Positions 37,101 through 44,762 of a stretch of 64,000 nucleotides of DNA are shown one piece after another (the first letter of the stretch is position 1; each line of letters starts with the position of its first letter). The notes below the pieces were generated by a model, which was not told the origin of the DNA, searched no databases, and worked only from the letters and a program-made list of their open reading frames with translations. The DNA is from Pseudomonadota bacterium (GTDB taxonomy: Bacteria > Pseudomonadota > Alphaproteobacteria > Micavibrionales > UBA2020), in NCBI GenBank assembly GCA_021845905.1, contig JAJZVA010000001.1, forward strand, positions 232,611 to 296,610. The letters are read 5' to 3'. A program made the position numbers and the translations under genes.

Positions 37101-37194
37101 CCGCGCGGATGGTGCTATTGAGCAAAAACCTGTGCCGAGTCAGAGGCTCGCGCAGGATACTGTCAATGCTTCTTCTATCTTCCATGCCGGCCAT
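34132..37194 (-). CDS. large VWA protein with acidic low-complexity region (CobT/midasin-like)
   Basis: About 1,020 residues. The first 430 are helical. Then about 260 residues are dominated by Asp, Glu, Gly, Gln, Asn and Lys and must be disordered. The C-terminal VWA domain has a complete MIDAS: DGSGSM near 803, the Thr in NSGTEF, and the Asp in VLSDGDS. An acidic linker before a C-terminal VWA is the layout of CobT and of eukaryotic midasin, both AAA partners. The likely start is ATG 37194; TTG 37200 and ATG 37185 are alternatives. Its stop overlaps the ATPase start. Confidence 0.8.
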   Translation of the reverse strand: MAGMEDRRSIDSILREPLTRHRFLLNSTIRAAQTPENPKPFTIDDFRQFAESIPTRDPDFKNEVQNVIEALETGKAPQQPRFNSPETQLLWGAGLAYIKVNPDAMKAWDPAVESGELSGTGLWKQITGTRMAYQELLLHAQHVREALRDKNTKYAWGEPGSGFAFRRQKNIIDIDLMQTMIVGFEHARADVYREIGRALLTVTYPRRMQQVFNLMQPLLQKSRKAAAKKGPELKPEEYKKLRVLSAEWQLRSMMFDAGEENVTNRFVSNIGLQELQDYSISINNTAVTQRAIGLTRLPGDENASEELRRYMNLCNAVQLSFFQNNGLFDDTNAGWKRVGVDAGMVRKTATLAQRPAGAKEDPDGVDHADFKYLRELCGGPDGLENLQPRQHERLYGWNNMLGRVKAMDARRKEVIETIWDLYAEDLIQKILEQVNDQVDQQLKEAQDKQNQQGQNGESEDQDGEGEEQDGEGQQGPGQPGGKGKKGQKSKKNKQRGKQQGDPQDPDDLDDSADDGDSQNSGGKKSKKQNADKNKGDQQQNGDGEQDQNGEKQNDKGDGNPEGKLGTNDEDSVPVEGAGDMPNVEDPMENPGDEVDPDANGQDADGDGQDGDDLDSLEDQNDDGDGDAQSMDELEEKSKGQQGDDGDADGDADGNEADGDEGEDADGQGRGKKGRRSQKRNKNAKPSKGAGKGAGKSLADLAKQDWTNYPERIKELGGHINRVRLIFKKIQEMQMQTQITKSRSLEILPQDGEVKDRFNVEAHKDLTIKKAMGSVEEEDLKRFHRDENKHVPAEVDIVIMIDGSGSMMASGNTLKGVTPLQSALQAAAILYEAAAGKDMHMNVYVGMWGDDKAPILIKPGDDRVKVGQAMETMRKGLNSGTEFAPAVPKIAEAISEHRSKSGALSGFTHVLVLSDGDSADEIPSKEKIATMFRYSDKVTFDVAVITAQKGTAMEKMAKGLGAKKPHQQVGVVLGKDPNEVPMAIVGLLLEKVRKCGSFKAIPSSKKRRDMKKALNKMDPKK

Positions 37195-37434
37195 ACGCAA
37201 AATAACTCGTGTTCAGGGTTCAAGCACAGTCCACAAAAATACATAAATTCCACAGGAAGGTGCCTGATTGGGTACTAAAGGAATCGGTGTGATCTTTGTT
37301 TGATAGATATCCTATCATTTTGACGAAATAGGTAAACGGTGAATAATTAATATAAGATAAATATTTTTTTTATATGTATATATCTATAGCGCGAATATTT
37401 TTATAGTTTAATTACAACTGATATTTTTACGCGT

Positions 37435-38394
37435 TTACATACCACCGATCATAAAAATAGATATCATCACGGTAATAAATAATATGAAAAAATACTGTGA
37501 TTGCTGTGCCTGCAATAAATTCTCCGGTTCCAGCCGCGCAGGAGCATCCTGCGCGCCAAACCAAGGTGTGTTATTTACGTAATCTTCACTATAGCGCACA
37601 GCGCCTCCAAGCATCACGCCAAGTCCGCTTGCCATCGCAATCACAAGCCAGTCCTGATAAGCCAAGCCTGCTCTGGCGCACTGCTTCAAGGCGAGGATCA
37701 TGTCATTCCACGGATTGACCCGCCGCACGAAAATGCCGCCTACCATAATAAAAAAAGCGCCGATCGCCGCCGGAATAATATTCATCAGGATGTCGGCTCC
37801 CCTGACGAACTGTCCAAAATATTTTCTGCGTTTGTCAGGAAGTCCGAAAGCGTCGCGAAGAGCCGCATAAGTCACGCACAGCGCCATACCCACAGGCCCG
37901 GCAGCCAACAGCCAGAAAACAGGGGCGAGCAAAAACTTGTTGAACGAGAGCGCCATGAACGTAATGGTCTTGCGGATCACGGTATGTCCGTCGACATGTT
38001 CCAGAGGCTCCTCAAAATAAGGTTGCAAAACCGCCTTGGCGCGGGGCAAATCCCCGATATCGGCGAGAACCTGCCTGACAACCTTGACTGGCATCATGAA
38101 GTTGACGCAACAGGCCAAAAAGATGAGCTGAAGCAAAAGCCCGTAAGGCGTACGACCCGCATAATAAAGAGCCTCGCCCAAAGCGGCTGCAAGCCCGCCC
38201 GTCAGCAAACCCACCGCCGCGCCGCGCACAATCCGGACAGACTGCGGACGCTCGGCACGGTTGAGCCTGCGGTCAAGGTCCAGTCCCGCGTCATGCATCA
38301 AGCGGTAGTAATAAGGCTTGACCGCCGGACGGTAAGGCATCATGAGGCCGACGCCGAAATGCAGGATCAGAAAAATAAGGATAAGCAAAGCCAT
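37435..38394 (-). CDS. CobD/CbiB/AmpE-superfamily-like membrane protein
   Basis: The product has 319 residues with about five membrane segments. The middle resembles the CobD/CbiB core: DLPRAKAVLQP, then LLAPVFWLLAAGPVGMAL, then FGQFVRGADILMNIIPA, matching the GD..AR, AP.FW....G and FG....D...N.IPA pattern. The lysine- and Asn-rich substrate motifs of true adenosylcobinamide-phosphate synthases (YKA.NT.DSM) are not conserved, so it may be a divergent paralogue, nearer AmpE in spirit. It lies upstream of the VWA gene across about 240 AT-rich bases and 40 bases after dksA. Confidence 0.6.
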   Translation of the reverse strand: MALLILIFLILHFGVGLMMPYRPAVKPYYYRLMHDAGLDLDRRLNRAERPQSVRIVRGAAVGLLTGGLAAALGEALYYAGRTPYGLLLQLIFLACCVNFMMPVKVVRQVLADIGDLPRAKAVLQPYFEEPLEHVDGHTVIRKTITFMALSFNKFLLAPVFWLLAAGPVGMALCVTYAALRDAFGLPDKRRKYFGQFVRGADILMNIIPAAIGAFFIMVGGIFVRRVNPWNDMILALKQCARAGLAYQDWLVIAMASGLGVMLGGAVRYSEDYVNNTPWFGAQDAPARLEPENLLQAQQSQYFFILFITVMISIFMIGGM

Positions 38395-38434
38395 CAATGG
38401 CCGCCGTCATGCGCGCATGTCTTCCCGGCGAATT

Positions 38435-38878
38435 TCACTCGCGCATGTCTCTTTGCGTGCGTTCCTTGCGCTCGTGCCGTTCCTGCGCCTCAAGACTCAG
38501 GGTCGCGATCGGACGCGCTTCCAGCCTTGCCACTGAAATAGGCTCACCCGTTTCCTCGCAATAGCCGTAAGTTCCCTCATCTATTTTTTCGAGCGCGGCG
38601 TTGATCTTGGAAATCAGCTTGCGCTCGCGGTCGCGCGTACGAAGCTCAAGCGCATGATCCGTCTCCGCCGAGGCGCGGTCGGCGAGATCCGGCTTTTGCA
38701 GGTTGTCTTCCTGCATTTCCTTGATGGTCTCGTTCGACTCTTCCAAGAGCTCGGAGCGCCAGCGCAACAGCTTCTGCCGGAAATATTCCAGCATCACGGG
38801 ATTCATGAACTTCTCTTTTTCCTTCGGATGATAATCCGGCGGAAGAATGGTGGACGATGATTCCGGTAGCGAGCTCAT
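38435..38878 (-). CDS. dksA: DksA-type RNA polymerase secondary-channel protein
   Basis: The 147-residue protein has the long coiled coil (FRQKLLRWRSELLEES) with the tip acidic residues in DLADRASAETDHALELR, and the globular end TYGYCEETGEPISVARLEAR. Only one of the four zinc-ligand cysteines remains, as in many alphaproteobacterial DksA proteins, so it should work without zinc. With ppGpp it redirects RNA polymerase under starvation. Confidence 0.93.
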   Translation of the reverse strand: MSSLPESSSTILPPDYHPKEKEKFMNPVMLEYFRQKLLRWRSELLEESNETIKEMQEDNLQKPDLADRASAETDHALELRTRDRERKLISKINAALEKIDEGTYGYCEETGEPISVARLEARPIATLSLEAQERHERKERTQRDMRE

Positions 38879-38930
38879 GGCAAATTTCCCGATTTGATTT
38901 TACGATTAAAAGAATATAATGCCAGACAAG

Positions 38931-38981
38931 CAAATGCACAAGACGGGCAAATGCACAAGACGGGCAAATGCACAAGACGGG
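38931..38981. repeat. three perfect 17-bp tandem repeats
   Basis: The unit CAAATGCACAAGACGGG occurs three times head to tail with no mismatch, between the divergent dksA and esterase genes. A partial unit (ACAAG) precedes it. Short perfect arrays like this usually arise by slippage and may change spacing in the shared promoter region. Confidence 0.9.
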
Positions 38982-39054
38982 CATTAATAAATTTCATAAT
39001 AAAATTTTCCACACCCGCTGTCACCCACGGGCTATCAAAAATAAAGGAGGCATC

Positions 39055-39903
39055 ATGCTTCAGATCCCAAAGACGCTTCTTTTTATTATTCTGACAATTT
39101 CTGTCGCGGGCATAATAAACCCGGCAACCGCACTGGCCGCCGGTTTGTCCCATCAGAGCTATAACGGACGCACGCTTTATATTTATGTTCCCTCACATAT
39201 GCCGCCGCGCGGCGAGCGCGCCCTCGTCGTCGTTCTGCACGGCGGCATGGGCAACGCCGGACGCATCCTCTCCAACAAATCCGAAAGCGGGCTGAACATG
39301 AACGGCGTCGCCGAAGAAGACGGCTTTATCGTCGCATATCTCAATGGCACCAAGGTCGCGCGATTCTTCAGCGCCGCGCGCAAAGGCTGGAACGCGGGCG
39401 GCGGCTGTTGCGGGTTGCCTGCCAAAAATCACGTCAATGACGTCGCCTACATTCAAGGCGCGGTGGACAAGCTTGCATCTGAATATGGCATCGACAAAAA
39501 AAGGATCTTCGGCATCGGCCATTCCAACGGCGCGATGATGACGCAGCGCATCCTGTGCGAAACCCGCATTTATGCAGCAGGCATGGCTATTTCCGGCCCG
39601 CTCAACCTGCGCACGGACACATGCCCGAACGCACGGGGCGCGCGCATCGTCTCCCTCCATGGCGCGGAAGACAGGAACGTTCCAGTCGCCGGCGGACGCG
39701 GAACCGAAGGACTGTCCCGCGCCGTTTACAATTCGGAAGCGCTCAGCAAACGCATCTTTGAAAATGCCGGCGCTTCTTATACACTGCAGATCGTGCCGGG
39801 CGCAGACCACAGGCTCGATCATATCGAAGCCGTGATCGAGAAAACGGAACATCAGACCATTCCCCAAAAAGCGGCGCGGTTTTTCGGCCTCGACAAAACC
39901 TGA
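39055..39903 (+). CDS. secreted PHB-depolymerase/feruloyl-esterase-like hydrolase (LpqC)
   Basis: The 282-residue protein starts at ATG 39055 after a strong ribosome site (AAAGGAGG). A signal peptide (about residues 1-28, ending ATALAAG) is followed by an alpha/beta hydrolase: oxyanion loop LVVVLHGGMGNAG, nucleophile GIGHSNGAMM, Asp in LHGAEDRNVP and His in GADHRLDHIE. The block GWNAGGGCCG is typical of the LpqC/PHB-depolymerase family. It would act outside the cytoplasm on ester-linked polymers; the substrate is unknown. Confidence 0.88.
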   Translation: MLQIPKTLLFIILTISVAGIINPATALAAGLSHQSYNGRTLYIYVPSHMPPRGERALVVVLHGGMGNAGRILSNKSESGLNMNGVAEEDGFIVAYLNGTKVARFFSAARKGWNAGGGCCGLPAKNHVNDVAYIQGAVDKLASEYGIDKKRIFGIGHSNGAMMTQRILCETRIYAAGMAISGPLNLRTDTCPNARGARIVSLHGAEDRNVPVAGGRGTEGLSRAVYNSEALSKRIFENAGASYTLQIVPGADHRLDHIEAVIEKTEHQTIPQKAARFFGLDKT

Positions 39904-39924
39904 GTTTTACTTTTTAGGAAATCC

Positions 39925-42042
39925 ATGCAACAGGGCGAAAACAACCCGAATACCGTCACCATTCCTCAGGCTCTGCAAATCGCCATCGCGCATTTCAAGT
40001 CTGCCAGGATTCCCGCGGCGGAAGACATCTGCCGTCAGGTATTGCAAATCGCACCCGACAACGTCGATTTTCTGCAACTTCTCGGGCTCATCGCGTCCGG
40101 CACCGGACGCAACGATGAAGCCATCGGATTGTTCGAGCGCGCCGTCGCGCTCAGAGAGAACGACCCCCTGCTCCATTTCAGCTTCGCGCTGACCCTGCAA
40201 AAGTGCGGCAAGGCTGAGGATGCGCTCGGCATGTATCAAAAGGTTCTGGCGCTCAAACCCGACTATGTGGAGGCGCTGGTCAACAGCGGGAACATCCGCA
40301 AAGAACAGGGGCAATACGAGGCGGCGGAACAAGCCTACAAACAAGCCATCGCCATCCGGCCGGACAGCGCCGAGGCTTACAATAACCTGGGCACGGTTCA
40401 GGAACGCCGCGGGAAATCAGATGACGCGGAGGCTTCTTTCAGGAAAGCGGCGGATATCAAGCCCGATCATGCCGCGGCGCATTACAATCTGGCCGCGCTA
40501 CTGGACAAACACGGCAAATCCGAAGAAGCGGCGCAACATTACGCCAAAGCGGTGCATTTCAAATCGCCGCTGGCGGTAACAAACCTCGATCTCGCAACGG
40601 TCTTCAAGAAAAACCTCATGATCGACGAGGCGATCGTCCTTTATGAAGGCGCACATCGGCAACATCCGGACCATCCGGGAATATTGGCCGAACTTGTCCG
40701 TCTGATTTACAATGCCTGTTGCTGGGAAAAACTTGGGGATCTCGAAACGCGGCTGCTGGAAATGGTGAGGCAGAAACGCCCTGGCATATTCATCTATTCC
40801 CTGCTCTGCACCGCCGCGACGCCTGAAGACCTGCTGACGTGTGCCGCATGTTACACGACCGATGAAACGCCACGGCCTTTTTCACACGGCGAAAGAGCAC
40901 CGGGCGGAAAAATAAAAATCGGCTACCTTTCTTCCGACCTTTTCGCGCACGCGACGGCATACCTCATGTCGGAACTGTTCGAACGCCACGACCGTTCGCG
41001 TTTCACCGTCAACGCCTATTCTTACGGCGCCAACAAAGACCGTACGCCGATGCGCGAAAGACTGGAAAAAGCTTTCGACAGCTTTGTCGATGTGGCCGAT
41101 CTTTCCGATCAGGACGCCGCACAGCGGATTTACGACGACGGCATCGACATTCTCATCGATATTCAGGGCGGACTGACGGATAAAGCGCGCCGCGGCATTC
41201 CCGCCCGCCGGCCAGCTCCCGTACAGGTCAATTATCTCGGCTATCCCGGGTCGTCGGGTGCGCGCTTCTTCGACTATATCATCGCCGACCGTTTCATTAT
41301 CCCCGAGGACCAGGAGAAATTCTACAGCGAGAAAGTGGCCTGCCTGCCCGATTGCTACCAGCCGAACGACACGCAACGGCAAATTTCCGCCGTAATGCCG
41401 ACGCGGGAAGCTTATGGACTGCCCGCCAAGGGCTTTGTTTTTTGCTGCTTCAACGGCAGTTATAAAATCACACCGCGCGTGTTCGATGTATGGATGCGGC
41501 TGCTGCAGCAGGTTCCCGGCAGCGTCATGTGGCTCTACCTTGAAAATAAATCCATGAAAGAAAACCTGAGACGGCAGGCGGAACGCCGCGGAGCCGATCC
41601 CGACAGGCTTGTTTTTGCCGGACGCGCGCCGTTGCCTGAACATCTGGCGCGTTTGCGGCTGGCGGATCTGTTTTTGGATACGTTGCCGGTCAACGCGCAC
41701 ACAACGGCCAGCGACGCCCTGTGGGCCGGATTGCCTTTGCTGACCTGCGCTGGTCAAACTTTCGCGGGCCGCGTCGCGGGTAGCCTGCTCCAGGCCGCGC
41801 ACCTTCCCGAACTTATTGCTTATTCTCTTGAGGAATACGAGGCGCTGGCACTGCAACTGGCGCGAAATCCCGAACAGCTTGCCGCCTTGCGCGAGAAAAT
41901 AGACCAAACAAAGCGGCACGTCCCTTTATTCGACATCGCGCGCTTTGCGAGCCATATCGAAAGCGCTTACGCCACAATGTGGCAAAAACATCAGGCCGGA
42001 GAAACGCCGCGCGGCTTTGTCGTCGAACAAGGCAAAAAATGA
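39925..42042 (+). CDS. TPR protein with GT41 O-GlcNAc transferase-like domain
   Basis: The 705-residue protein has seven or so TPR units in residues 10-300 (YNNLGTVQERRGKSDDAEAS is one) and a C-terminal GT41/SPINDLY-type transferase: IGYLSSDLFAHATAYLM, VNYLGYPGSSGARFFDYIIAD, FCCFNGSYKITPRVFDVWMRL, and LFLDTLPVNAHTTASDALWAG for nucleotide sugar. Bacterial members glycosylate proteins, often flagellin or adhesins. The gene lies 21 bases after the esterase and is probably co-transcribed. Confidence 0.92.
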   Translation: MQQGENNPNTVTIPQALQIAIAHFKSARIPAAEDICRQVLQIAPDNVDFLQLLGLIASGTGRNDEAIGLFERAVALRENDPLLHFSFALTLQKCGKAEDALGMYQKVLALKPDYVEALVNSGNIRKEQGQYEAAEQAYKQAIAIRPDSAEAYNNLGTVQERRGKSDDAEASFRKAADIKPDHAAAHYNLAALLDKHGKSEEAAQHYAKAVHFKSPLAVTNLDLATVFKKNLMIDEAIVLYEGAHRQHPDHPGILAELVRLIYNACCWEKLGDLETRLLEMVRQKRPGIFIYSLLCTAATPEDLLTCAACYTTDETPRPFSHGERAPGGKIKIGYLSSDLFAHATAYLMSELFERHDRSRFTVNAYSYGANKDRTPMRERLEKAFDSFVDVADLSDQDAAQRIYDDGIDILIDIQGGLTDKARRGIPARRPAPVQVNYLGYPGSSGARFFDYIIADRFIIPEDQEKFYSEKVACLPDCYQPNDTQRQISAVMPTREAYGLPAKGFVFCCFNGSYKITPRVFDVWMRLLQQVPGSVMWLYLENKSMKENLRRQAERRGADPDRLVFAGRAPLPEHLARLRLADLFLDTLPVNAHTTASDALWAGLPLLTCAGQTFAGRVAGSLLQAAHLPELIAYSLEEYEALALQLARNPEQLAALREKIDQTKRHVPLFDIARFASHIESAYATMWQKHQAGETPRGFVVEQGKK

Positions 42043-42291
42043 TCTTTTCTCGAACCGGTTTCTATATGATTTGATTTTTTAAGTGTTGCAGCTTAGCAGA
42101 GCGAATTTAATCCGAAGCTAAATTTAATCCTAACAAACGATAAACGTAGCGAAAAAAACTCAGCCTGGGACGCGCAATCCTGCGCGGGTAAAAATTGCTG
42201 GTGATTTTATATCAATAGTTGAAAATAATTTAGTGGAATTAAAAAATTTTCCAGACTTTGTTCTTAATCATCCGTTAATCACACAGGTTGG
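42043..42291. other. AT-rich junction region
   Basis: This is about 250 bases without a complete gene. It holds an inverted repeat CGCGCA-ATCC-TGCGCG (42171-42186) followed by an A-run. It also holds, on the plus strand, an open stretch (42189-42290) whose translation looks protein-like (FISIVENNLVELKNFPDFVL) but has a stop just upstream and no start. It marks the transition from core genome to accessory DNA. Confidence 0.5.
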
Positions 42292-42662
42292 TTCACGCTT
42301 CGCCTGTGGCGTCACCATTTTTTTGAGTTGACGTCCTTCAGCATGACAATATCAAGACTCAGGTCCGCCACGATCCGCTTCAGCTTCGCGTTCTCCGCCT
42401 CCAGCGCCTTCAGCTTGCGCGCGTCCGACACGTCCATTCCGCCGAACTTCGCCTTCCACTTGTAAAACGTCGCAGTGCTGATCCCGTGACGGCGGCATAC
42501 CTCCGCCGTCGGCTGGCCAGCCTCCTGTTCGCGCAATACCTTGATAATCTGTTCCTCTGTGAACCGTTTCTTCATCGTCTGCTCTTTCTGCCCTGTCCTT
42601 TTAGGGTAATTATGTATAGCAGACTCTACGACTTTTTGGACTAAATTTCAGGGGGCAGGTCA
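42292..42662 (-). mobile_element. IS3-family remnant (IS407-like)
   Basis: The left end is visible as TGACCTGCCCCCTG on the minus strand from 42662, followed by a leader and an intact orfA. orfB starts normally (ATG at 42318, MVTPQAKRE) but is lost after about nine codons, so the right part with the catalytic domain is deleted. The left end lies inside the GHKL gene. The element can no longer move by itself. Confidence 0.8.
42312..42575 (-). CDS. IS3-family transposase OrfA
   Basis: The 87-residue protein has the helix-turn-helix EEQIIKVLREQEAGQPTAEVCRRHGIS, then ATFYKWKAKFGGMD and the leucine-zipper-like LEAENAKLKRIVADLSLDI, all typical for OrfA of the IS407 group. The stop overlaps the orfB ATG inside an A-run, the usual place for the programmed frameshift. 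OrfB is missing, so it can only act as a DNA-binding remnant. Confidence 0.9.
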   Translation of the reverse strand: MKKRFTEEQIIKVLREQEAGQPTAEVCRRHGISTATFYKWKAKFGGMDVSDARKLKALEAENAKLKRIVADLSLDIVMLKDVNSKKW

Positions 42663-42888
42663 CCTCCGCTTTTGTATCCTTGATCTTCATATACGGCACT
42701 TCTATCTCTCCAGAAGAGGCGGGGCTTGGGATATATATTTTACTCTTTTCGCCCTTTAAGTATTTCTTCTCTGATATTGTCTCCAGTGCATTCGTAATGG
42801 CTTCATAGAGAGGTGCGAGGGGATATTTGGATTTTTTGATCAAATCCATCGAGCCCTCAAAGCTAATTTTTGTCGTGACTTGTGTCAT
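42663..42888 (-). pseudogene. GHKL ATPase, 5' fragment cut by the IS
   Basis: Seventy-five codons remain before the IS end. The fragment FEGSMDLIKKSKYPLAPLYE continuing EAITNALETI is the N-box region of a GHKL (Hsp90/MORC-like) ATPase, with the Glu-Asn pair for Mg-ATP. ATP-binding proteins starting this way are often found in bacterial defence islands, but the diagnostic C-terminal part is gone. The frame then runs into IS sequence (VTCPLKF...). No continuation is seen on the far side of the IS. Confidence 0.7.
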
Positions 42889-43034
42889 GTGTAATTTCCG
42901 TGATTTGAACCTAAGAATAGTTCATATCATCCACTTTTCTGCAGAAACCATAGACAAAGAAATATATTATATTACAAGGATTTTACAGCGTCTCTTGACC
43001 AAACCGCCTGTCAGTGTTATTTAAAATGCAGATT

Positions 43035-43073
43035 GTCCCCGTAGCTCAGCTGGATAGAGCGAGTGTTTCCTAA
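43035..43073 (+). pseudogene. tRNA-Arg(CCT) 5' half
   Basis: GTCCCCG acceptor strand, TA, D-stem GCTC/GAGC with loop AGCTGGATA, then AGTGT and anticodon loop TTCCTAA (anticodon CCT) are present. Beyond the anticodon loop the pairing partner ACACT, the variable loop, T-arm and acceptor 3' strand are absent. The break at the anticodon loop, 150 bases before an integrase gene, points to an integration junction. Confidence 0.7.
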
Positions 43074-43223
43074 TCCGTAGGCCTTATAATAATTCTCCTT
43101 CATTAATCTAAAATAATCATTTAATATCAATATATTACAAATTATCTTGCTATAATTTATACATCATTTTATCATTACACACATGTTACACATTTTCACA
43201 CACTGACGCGTTTTGAGGCAAAA

Positions 43224-44762
43224 ATGGCAGAGCACACGATCCTGGGCGGCAAAGTCCACGTCTATAAGCGCGGCAGGAGCCGTTACTGGCAGTGCGCAAC
43301 GTATCTTGCCGGTAAAAACCGGCGCGTCAGCACAAAGCAGGAAGGCCTGGCGCAGGCGAAGGATTTTGCCGAGGACTGGTATCTGGAGCTTCGCGGAAAA
43401 AACAACCGTGGTGAACTCAAAGGCGAAAAAACATTCAAGCAGGCCGCCGAGCAATTCCTGCGGGAATACGAGGTCGTCACTGAAGGCCTGCGCCATCCGG
43501 ATTACATAGAAGGACATCAACGCCGACTTCTCCTACACCTTCTGCCCTTCTTTGGAGACAAATGCCTGTCGGAAATCACGCCCGGCTTGGTTCAGGAATA
43601 CCGGATTTTCAGGCTGGATCCACAGAACAAGCCTCTTCAAAAACCGTTCAAACAAGCCTTCCGCCAGTTTGAAAAAGAATATGGCTTCCGCAGCAATCAC
43701 CGGACAGACCGCGAAGCGGAAATCCGGCTGGAAACCGTAAAAAAGCACATCGTTCCATTTTTCGACGATACTATCGTCTCCGCTATCACGTCCGATGCTA
43801 TCGACCAGTATAAAAAACACCGCATAAAGGAGATCGACAAGGACACTGCACTTGCCATCACGGTCGTGGACGGTGAACTTGGCGCTTTCGGCGAAATGCT
43901 GCGCTGGATGAAGCAGCGCAGCAAGTCTCCATCAAAGAGCACCATGCTCCATGAGACCGTGACCCTCAGGCAGGTCATAAAAACAGCTATCCGGCAGGGC
44001 TGGCTGGAGCACCTGCCGGATTTCTCGCCGCCTTACCGGAAAGTTGAGAAAATATCCCGCCGCGCATGGTTTGCGCCGGAGGAATATAAAACCCTGTACG
44101 AGGCGTCACGCGCCCGTGCGCAAAAAAACAAAGGCAACGGCAGGCAGTGGGCCTGCGAACAGCTTCACGACTATATTCTGTTTATGGCGAATACGGGCCT
44201 GCGCCCTGATGAAGCCAATAATCTGGAGTTTCGTGACGTGGAGATCGTGGAAGACGAAGCGACCGACGAAACGATCCTTTTGATTTCCGTGCGGGGAAAG
44301 CGCGGCGTCGGCTATTGCAAAAGCATGACCAATGCCGTGCGGCCATTTGAGAGGCTTCGTGACAGGTTGCGCCCTGCCGCGGGTGATCCGAGCGCGGATG
44401 ATAATTCCGATGGCGTAGGCCTGCAGGAACAACACAAATGGCAAAAGCCGCAGCCGACCGATCTTGTTTTTCCCGCCGATCACAAGAAACAGTTCAATGC
44501 CATACTCGCCGAAAACGACCTGAAATTCGACCGCGAGGGCAGCAGGCGGACAGCCTACAGCCTGCGGCACACCTATATTTGCTTCCGGCTTCTCGAAGGC
44601 GCGGATATATACCAGATTGCCAAGAACTGCCGCACCTCAGTCGAGATGATCGAAAAATTCTACGCCGCACACATCGCCACGACGCTGGACGCCTCGGCGA
44701 TCAATGTGCGCAGACCGAAGAAAAGCAGCAAACAGCCCAACGCCGAAGAGGCTGGGCTGTAA
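43224..44762 (+). CDS. int: tyrosine recombinase/integrase
   Basis: The 512-residue integrase has the catalytic set: Arg in NTGLRPDEANNLEFRDVE (about 327), the R-H of YSLRHTYICFRLLEGA (about 447) and the Tyr in MIEKFYAAHI (about 479). The N-terminal part is unusual: two core-binding (SAM-like) units in tandem, ending HLLPFFGDKCLSEITPGLVQ and HIVPFFDDTIVSAITSDAID. It is the likely enzyme for integration at the adjacent tRNA-Arg. An excisionase gene is not seen nearby. Confidence 0.93.
   Translation: MAEHTILGGKVHVYKRGRSRYWQCATYLAGKNRRVSTKQEGLAQAKDFAEDWYLELRGKNNRGELKGEKTFKQAAEQFLREYEVVTEGLRHPDYIEGHQRRLLLHLLPFFGDKCLSEITPGLVQEYRIFRLDPQNKPLQKPFKQAFRQFEKEYGFRSNHRTDREAEIRLETVKKHIVPFFDDTIVSAITSDAIDQYKKHRIKEIDKDTALAITVVDGELGAFGEMLRWMKQRSKSPSKSTMLHETVTLRQVIKTAIRQGWLEHLPDFSPPYRKVEKISRRAWFAPEEYKTLYEASRARAQKNKGNGRQWACEQLHDYILFMANTGLRPDEANNLEFRDVEIVEDEATDETILLISVRGKRGVGYCKSMTNAVRPFERLRDRLRPAAGDPSADDNSDGVGLQEQHKWQKPQPTDLVFPADHKKQFNAILAENDLKFDREGSRRTAYSLRHTYICFRLLEGADIYQIAKNCRTSVEMIEKFYAAHIATTLDASAINVRRPKKSSKQPNAEEAGL

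Noticed and set aside
31193..38394. Reading the locus as a true cobalamin operon (cobS, cobT, cobD)
   Set aside because: The proteins are much longer than CobS/CobT, no CobN is present, and the CobD-like protein lacks key substrate motifs. Similarity is architectural only.
38931..38981. CRISPR array
   Set aside because: Repeats are 17 bp, directly adjoining with no spacers, and there are no cas genes.
43035..43120. Intact tRNA gene
   Set aside because: The anticodon stem partner, T-arm and 3' acceptor strand are absent.
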